Assembly (NCBI GenBank): GCA_958430865.1
Contig: CAUDNR010000461.1
Span: forward strand, 5,455 to 31,171
Length of the DNA stretch: 25,717 bases
From: Entrophospora sp. SA101
Lineage: Eukaryota; Glomeromycota; Glomeromycetes; Entrophosporales; Entrophosporaceae
Direction of reading: 5' to 3'
Shown: positions 20,080 to 25,717 of the stretch, piece by piece
Position numbering within the stretch: position 1 is the first letter of the stretch
Layout: every line of letters begins with the position of its first letter
The notes under the pieces: generated by a model
Told to the model about the DNA's origin: nothing
What the model saw: the letters and a program-made list of their open reading frames with translations, nothing else
Databases searched by the model: none
Program-made: the position numbers and the translations under genes

Positions 20080-20261
20080 GTACAATAGTGAATTAGCTAA
20101 ATTTCTTATGCTTGGATTGTTTCTGGAAATTTAAAAGACATAATTTCATGATATAAATAAAGTTCTGGAAATTTTAAATACATTACATCCAAGCCTAAAA
20201 TTATACAATGATAAATGACTATTTTGATCACTTTTATTGATATAACCTTTAATTTAATTAC

Positions 20262-20460
20262 CTGAAGTTTGTATACCAAAAGATTTTAACTTATCAATAT
20301 CATCAACTTTTTCTTTGATAGTTGGATGTCAATTTTTTTTGCCTTTTCAACCACAACTGTCTCTTTGTTTGTTTTTTTATTGATTAATTTTGAATTAATG
20401 ATAAATGAGTTTTATAATCATCTGTACCATTCCTTCTTTCACCATTAGCAGTATGTGATC
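20262..20460 (-). pseudogene. Decayed exon of unknown gene, cut by a MITE at its 5' side
   Basis: Minus-strand reading gives SHTANGERRNGTDDYKTHLS and LIQN, then a shift to KLINKKTNKETVVVEKAKKI, then another shift to PTIKEKVDDIDKLKSFGIQT ending at a consensus donor (TTCAG|GTAATT at 20262). Open, protein-like blocks joined by small shifts and ending at a donor suggest a former exon. It lies upstream of, and may belong to, the Asn-rich RRM-like remnant. The hAT-like MITE begins at the very next base (20461). Confidence 0.35.
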
Positions 20461-20602
20461 CAGGGTTGGCAAATGTGTAGTCCATTGGTGATCTATTGGC
20501 GATCCATTGGGTCAATTGGTGTAATGTTTTAGCTATATTTAGTGTTTTATTAATGGCAATGAATCATCAGTTCTCAATGGACTAGTCAGTTTGCCAACCC
20601 TG
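20461..20602. mobile_element. ~142-bp hAT-like MITE
   Basis: The element starts CAGGGTTGGCAAA and ends TTTGCCAACCCTG, with further inverted similarity (TAGTCCATTG inside both ends). CAGGG termini fit hAT elements. Flanking octamers ATGTGATC (20453-20460) and AAGTGATC (20605-20612) agree at 7 of 8 positions, but the second is displaced 2 bp from the apparent end, so the target duplication is probable, not proven. Inside are repeated CCATTGG / GATCYATTGG words. Confidence 0.6.
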
Positions 20603-21565
20603 CAAAGTGATCAATAGCAAATACAAAAGATTAAGTTGTGTAACAGTTTGAATGTTTTTAAATATATGAATGATGCTTACTGTCCAGTAATATAATTGGA
20701 AATTTTGTGATGCAAACAAATTTAAAAGGATAGCAAAATGTTTTTTGTGATCTCTGATTAGCTGTGGTTATTTCTATTTTTAATTTTATATTTTGTTTTG
20801 TGTTCACATCTCTTTTTCTTTCCCATTTTTTTATTAAACAATAAGACTAATTAATGTTTTGTCACTACTTACTTATAATACATTGTTTTGCTTTCAATGG
20901 ACTTTTTTATGTTAAAAGGAAAACTGTCATTTTATGAGGTTGTCTAGTTGGAAAGTATAGTTTTTTTTTAATGTCTTTTATTTATTTATTATTGCTATTG
21001 TTATTAAATTTATTAAACAATCAATATTTATATTAAGGTAAATGAATATGTGGATTTTTTTTTATAAAAAAAATCTACTTGCTTGCAATCAACAAAAAAT
21101 ACTGCTACAATACTTAATCATAAGTGAGTAATGAAATTATCAAATTGAGAAGTTAAATCCAGTTACAATGATGATTAACATCATGAGCAGTACAAATATT
21201 ATTATAAAACTTTTAAATTCCCTACACAAAGTTTAGATACTTAATTCATGATTCTTTTAAGAATGAGTGAATTTTAATTAGTGATTGGCAGGGTGCATTT
21301 ACAACATTTTATATATAGTAAAAATCATCCAGTTCACCTTACTTTTCTATCATAACATCATGTTTCCATTTGCATTTTTGTAAAACAAACATTTGGATAT
21401 CAATAAACAGATTGTTACGAATATTTTTATCAAAAAAAATTTTTTTTGTCCAAGCTGTTTTTGCACTATTTCAATCTTGATTGGGGATTATGGTTATAAA
21501 AACCAACTTTTTTATGCATAATAAAATGACATAAAACTAAAAATTATATTTATTGGTTTGTATGT
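20603..21565. other. No gene seen
   Basis: AT-rich DNA. No repeat boundary or coding block was recognised between the hAT-like MITE and the 3' end of the transposase-like pseudogene. Confidence 0.35.
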
Positions 21566-22790
21566 TTATAACATAATGTCCAATTCTTTCTCAGCTGATT
21601 CTTTTTTATGTTCTCTACTAAAATGCATTATCCAATTTTCTATAGTTTTTATTTTCGGTAACTCATTTGAATCCAACGCACCTGCTTCTACTCTTAGTTT
21701 TAGATCTGCAGGCATTGTTTATATACATTTCCTGACAAAAAATAGGCTCTTAGAAGTTGTTTTACCTGTTCAGACATGTGTTTACTTCCACCACGCTTTC
21801 CAAAATTTTGGTTTTCACAAAGAGCCCAACCCAGTTCAAAGTAATTCCTTCTAGAGAATTTAAAATTTGGTAATTTAATATTTATTATTATATTAATTTT
21901 TTTCCTATTTATAGTTCACTTAGGAAAAAATGTCTGTTATAAACAATAATAATTTATATATGGATGACATAAATTGGACTTAAATTCTCAGTCTGTTACA
22001 GAACAAGACCCATTACAGAAAAGTCCATTATTATTATCATAGAGTACCTGTATTCATTCTTTTTGACTGCTTCATCTTCATTCCCAGGTATCATTATATG
22101 GTGTTTTTTTTTATTTGGACATTTCAATTGATATGGATGGTGCATTGTTCAACATTGCACCTTGAGAATGAATTCCTACACAAATTTTCATAGGGGAATA
22201 AGCTCAGATAAGAAAATGTTTATTTAGATTTATATAATATACCTTTGATTTTGTTTAGAGTTTCTTCTCCAATTTGCTTTCATAGTTTTTCTACTAATTC
22301 ATTTTTACTTTCCTTCTCTTCATACTCAATTTTTCTTTTTTTCAATTCAGCTTTTACAACATCTTTGGATAATCTATTTGGATCTTTCTCTGAAAAAAAA
22401 ATGAATTGTGGAAAAGAAAAAATTATAAAGATAATAAGATAATAATAAACAATAAATTTCAACAAAAAAAATTTATTAATAGAATTGGTATTAGTAGCAA
22501 TAATAAAATAAATATATAATATAATAATAGTGGTGGTGATTATAAATAAAATAATTTAATTCATTTCATTAATAATTTGTCTTTTAAATTAAAATAACTT
22601 TATCCTACCTTTACTAGGCAATGGAATAGTCCATTCTGAGTTTGGTGTTGACTTTTGACTGAAGTTGATGGATTTGGTCTTATTAATTCTTGGTCTTTTA
22701 GAGATTTCTTAATATCAAATGGTGAAAAGGTATTCCATGTACCAAAATTGGGTAAAGAATGTGCACAAATATAACCAGATAAGTCACCAT

Positions 22791-22976
22791 CAGTGTTGTG
22801 ACCAGAAACTCTTTTGGCTTCCCGAAACGTTTCGGAAAATGAACTTACACTAAGCAGAAAACTAAACCTAAACCCAAACCTAAGCATAAACTACTAACCT
22901 AAACTAGTTTCTGTTAGTTTCTGTTAGTTTCTGTTTCGGGTCTTCCCTAAACTCAGAGTTTCGGGTCACAACACTG
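22791..22976. mobile_element. 186-bp hAT-like MITE inside a coding exon, perfect 8-bp target duplication
   Basis: The element begins CAGTGTTGTGACC and ends GGTCACAACACTG; the inverted ends match at 20 of 21 positions. It is flanked by identical octamers GTCACCAT at 22783-22790 and 22977-22984. CA-start termini and an 8-bp duplication are the hAT pattern. Removing the element and one octamer rejoins the host reading frame ...WPTDGD then LSGYICAH.... The interior contains the perfect palindrome CCGAAACGTTTCGG, three tandem AGTTTCTGTT units (about 22910-22936) and CCTAAACC-type repeats. Confidence 0.88.
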
Positions 22977-23210
22977 GTCACCATCTGTAGGCCAAGTGAA
23001 ATATGACCAATTTGTAATACCCTCTAGAATGGATAATGGTTTGTTTGCTTTTTTTGGTCTTTTGCTAGGGTTAAGGTTTGCAATAGATGTTCCTTGAAGT
23101 CCTTTTGCTGCATTTACTATATCTTCCCCACTCTGGATATCATACCCAATACATACATATCATTTTATTGCATGCTTTAACTAAAATTATCAAATTTATT
23201 TATTACTCTA

Positions 23211-23379
23211 TCATCAGGAAAATGGGTACAAATATTATGCGTATATAATACACAATTGCAGGGATTAAGCATATAATATATGTACAATTTGCATACATAA
23301 AAAAATATGCATATTATATGCTTAATCCCTGCAATTGTGTATTATATACGCATAATATTTGTACCCATTTTCCTGATGA
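23211..23379. mobile_element. 169-bp fold-back MITE with perfect 69-bp inverted arms and TA target duplication
   Basis: Arms 23211-23279 and 23311-23379 are exact inverse copies as read by eye over 69 bases (starting TCATCAGGAAAATGGGTACA), around a 31-nt loop. TA lies at both outer edges (23209-23210 and 23380-23381). The element sits in the intron between the SDNG/PGE exon and the SGYICAH exon of the transposase-like pseudogene. Identical arms imply recent insertion or recent arm conversion. TA targeting suggests mobilisation by a Tc1/mariner-type enzyme. Confidence 0.88.
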
Positions 23380-25281
23380 TATATAGGTAAAAAATTTTTT
23401 AATAAAATAAACATACCTGTGCATGGTGGGAATCAACAGTAGTCTTTGCTTCACCAGGTTCCAAAAAAATCCACAATCTTATTTTTATATTATACCATTT
23501 ACTCCATCAACTAATCATCATCATCAACTCTTTATTATGATAATGTGCACCATTATCAGACAATACTTCAATCCATAAAGGGTTTTTTTCCATTGTAGAA
23601 AATAAACCATCAAAGGGTGATGCTGTGAACCAAGCATCTTGTGTTGGGTCAGATGACCAATGATTTAAAACTTCAAGATTCAACAAAGTAGAATCATCAG
23701 ATTTTCTTGTATATACTAGTAAGGTATGCAAAGTATATCCTTTTTTCAAAAAAAATCAGAATTCACCTCTCGTGCTGATTGAGGCAAAATCTTCATTTTG
23801 TAGTCAACTATGATCACAGCACCATCCTTATCTAGATGAAGCAATGTGGCTTTAGATTGTGCATTGAGATATGTTTTCCTGGCTTGGTGAGCCCAGAAAT
23901 ATTGTAATTTTTCCCAGAGTTCAATTGTTTGGCTTTTTTCATTTGGAGTAAATTGTAGAATCTTTTGGAAAATAAGATCTATTTGACTACAATTTTCACA
24001 ACTAATAGGATGATGTTCATTGCAATCACCAAATGCAAAGTTTAAACAATGTTCAATACAATTATCATGCTGCACATTACCAAGGTCATCTATAATCAAT
24101 TCATTTCCATATTCTCGATTCAAATGACATTGTGTTTTTTCAAGTTGAGTTATCAATTCATTCTAGTAATGAATAATCAAATTAAAAAATATTTCTTTAA
24201 AATCATTTGAGCATCAATTCACTAACCTGAATATCTTTTCTATTAATTTTTTCTTGAACAAGTGGTTTCATCTCTTCAAAAACACCAAATCCATATTCAT
24301 TACATGTCAAACACAAGCCACCAAGATCTTCATGATATACAAATCAGCTATCTTCTAATATTGTCATTTACTTTATATGAACTTGGCATTGTATTATTAT
24401 TATCAAGTAAAAATGTCATAAATTGATCCAGTGATTCTTTTGACAGTTTTACTTTAGTGATTGCAGGTTTGCTTAATGCAAGGCAACCAGGACCATTAGT
24501 TTTAGCATACAATCTGGCACTGGTCACACTGTTTGCCGAAAGCTTCATAAAACATAAGTATTTTTTTTAATTATTATTAAAAGTAAATAATATAAATACA
24601 ATTTCAAAAATTTTAATGATGTGACAATTTACTTACAAAAAGCTTTTCTTGCAATTCAGTGTAGGTAAATTTGTTGGCAATTATTGACAGCACATGAATA
24701 CAACCATCTTGCCCCTTTTTATTTTCATTTAGTGCTTCTCCAAAACATTCCCAAAATTTTTTGCTTATATACTCTTCATCTATTGGAGTTTTTTATGTAT
24801 TGGTGTTGGTGACAGAAACCCCTGAGAATACAACTGAGAAAGTGTTTGTTGATCTTGTAGTGTATTTAGTGAACAACTCCAAAATTGATACTATATTTTT
24901 TTTTTTTCAAATTTATTAATTTAAATAAAAATTGAATTTAAATTTATCTTCATCAAATTACCTTAGATTCATCATATGATTTTAACTCAAAATTTACATA
25001 TTAGTCATTATTATGAATTGAGGTAAATAATCTCTTTTAATAATTATATCCTCTCCTAGATGAATTGAAATAAATAATAATTACATTCTCATACATTCTT
25101 TCCTATATGAATTGAAACAAATAATACCTTTTAATAAGCAAATAATTATTTTATGATATAGTTGTACATTTTTTTCCTATAAAATCTATTACTTACTTTC
25201 ATAAACAATATGTTGTAAACTTGGTTCTTCTAATTTCTTTTTTTTTTTTGCTGGATTCAATCTACATAAAATTCTTGACAT

Positions 25282-25640
25282 AAATATTAAAAATCTTTTT
25301 TGTGAATCTCACTAAAACTTATTAACCAAAAAGTAATGACCATATAAAAGTTTAGTATTTTACACCTTATAAGCCACTATCAAATCATTTAAAGCAACAT
25401 TGAAAAATAATCTTAGCTTTGAAGCAAAAAATATGCCATTTTTGAATAACCATGGATTTATATAGAGAGGGTATTTCAATATGAAAGGTATTGTTACCAG
25501 GATCAGATGATGACGACGATAATTTGGCCAAATCCTTTTATTTATCAATAACGTGTATAATCATCTAATTCGTTTTACGTTCGCGTATTATTATTATTAT
25601 TAATCAATCTGTAGCACGTTCATATTTATTTAACTTTATT
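25282..25640. other. No gene seen
   Basis: This is the 5' flank of the transposase-like pseudogene. A 62-codon minus-strand frame (25360-25548) has hydrophobic, lysine-rich content and no recognised family. A GACGACGACG run lies near 25511 and an ATT microsatellite near 25588. Confidence 0.35.
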
Positions 25641-25642
25641 TA

Positions 25643-25717
25643 CAGTGCAGGACACCTAATCCCGCAACTTACTGCGCCACGACGACGAATTTTGGGAAAA
25701 AATTTCCAATCAAAAAT
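25643..25717. mobile_element. Left end of a TA-flanked DNA transposon, cut by the window edge
   Basis: TA at 25641-25642 is followed by CAGTGCAGGACACCTAATCC. CAGTG starts after TA are typical of Tc1/mariner-type ends, and the base composition changes abruptly from AT-rich to balanced (CGCAACTTACTGCGCCACGA). Only 75 bp are inside the window, so neither the other end nor any transposase can be seen. Confidence 0.45.

Larger units (their letters stand above)
21566..25281 (-). pseudogene. Multi-exon transposase-like pseudogene with integrase-type acidic triad and SAP-like domain
   Basis: From ATG at 25281 the exons read: MSRILCRLNPAKKKKKLEEP (to 25197); LQDQQTLSQLYSQGFLSP and KFWECFGEALNENKKG (about 24890-24616); LSANSVTSARLYAKTNGPG (from 24542), then HEDLGGLCLTCNEYGFGVFE to a donor near 24230; exon 24162-23417 with a possible zinc site C-x7-C-x3-H-x3-C-x2-C (ending PISCENC), VIIVDYKMKILP, WIEVLSDNGAHYHNKEL and FLEPGEAKTTVDSHHA; exon 23180-22609 (NAAKGLQGTSIANLNPSK, WSYFTWPTDGD, SGYICAHSLPNFGTWNTF); a SAP-like exon 22389-22253 (RLSKDVVKAELKKRKIE); and a last block 21850-21566 (FGKRGGSKHMSEQVKQLLR, LPKIKTIENWIMHFSR). 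The acidic residues in VDYK, SDNG and PGE, the latter two about 34 residues apart, fit an RNase-H/integrase core. Breaks include frameshifts near 24790, 23750 and 22640, and TGA at 23509, 23162 and 22282. I recall related copies in Rhizophagus genomes but know no accepted family name. The gene hosts two MITEs. Confidence 0.7.

Noticed and set aside
21558..21854. 98-codon plus-strand ORF.
   Set aside because: It is antisense to the KRGGSKHMS and LPKIKTIENW blocks of the transposase-like pseudogene, which match a family pattern.
22850..22905. CCTAAACC-type repeats suggesting interstitial telomere sequence.
   Set aside because: They are few, irregular and confined to the interior of a MITE with clear ends and target duplication.
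15834..25281. Stop-codon reassignment to explain TAA and TGA inside the kinase and transposase-like frames.
   Set aside because: CTNNBL1, the CCCH gene and the RING gene use TAA as a terminator and contain no internal stops. The affected genes also have frameshifts, so decay is the simpler explanation.

Overview
The window looks like nuclear DNA of an AT-rich, repeat-rich, intron-rich fungus. I infer an arbuscular mycorrhizal (Glomeromycotina, Rhizophagus-like) genome. The evidence is the very high A+T content, short GT-AG introns in nearly every gene, fungal-type orthologues of eukaryotic RNA-processing proteins, a decayed TKL-like protein kinase of the kind expanded in these fungi, Asn-rich remnants, and many DNA transposons and MITEs. 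The assignment rests on gene families I recognise, not on a search.

Region by region. 1-4970 is repeat territory: a small decayed exon pair (479-822, minus); a Tc1/mariner-like non-autonomous element (828-2264) whose left end is split by a 143-bp MITE with a perfect 8-bp target duplication; a duplicated ~125-bp segment flanking a degenerate tRNA-Val-like sequence (2653-2720); and a stop-containing remnant (4024-4326). 4973-12373 is the intact gene block: a 12-exon CTNNBL1 orthologue (minus), a divergent ~290-bp promoter region, a two-exon CCCH zinc-finger gene of the ZC3H3/Red5 type (plus), and a three-exon PA-TM-RING ubiquitin ligase (minus). The exon phases of all three close without a stop.

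12374-21565 holds only decayed material: a possible C2H2/unknown-exon fragment (14908-15302), a protein kinase pseudogene (15834-17318), an Asn-rich RRM-like remnant (17557-18370), another exon remnant (20262-20460), a hairpin with direct repeats (19187-19298) and three MITE-like elements (19346-19770, 19887-20079, 20461-20602).

21566-25281 is a large multi-exon transposase-like pseudogene (minus). It has a possible Cys/His zinc site, an RNase-H/integrase-like acidic triad (second Asp to Glu spaced like DD34/35E), a SAP-like domain and a basic C-terminal block. It carries two further MITEs: one with an 8-bp target duplication inside a coding exon, and one with perfect 69-bp inverted arms inside an intron. 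The window ends inside the terminal repeat of another TA-targeting element (25643 onward).

Two of the intact genes share a nuclear RNA theme (CTNNBL1 in the Prp19/CDC5L spliceosome complex; ZC3H3/Red5 in nuclear RNA export or decay), but they are divergently transcribed neighbours and nothing shows a functional unit. The most distinctive content is the nested transposon record and the transposase-SAP family.
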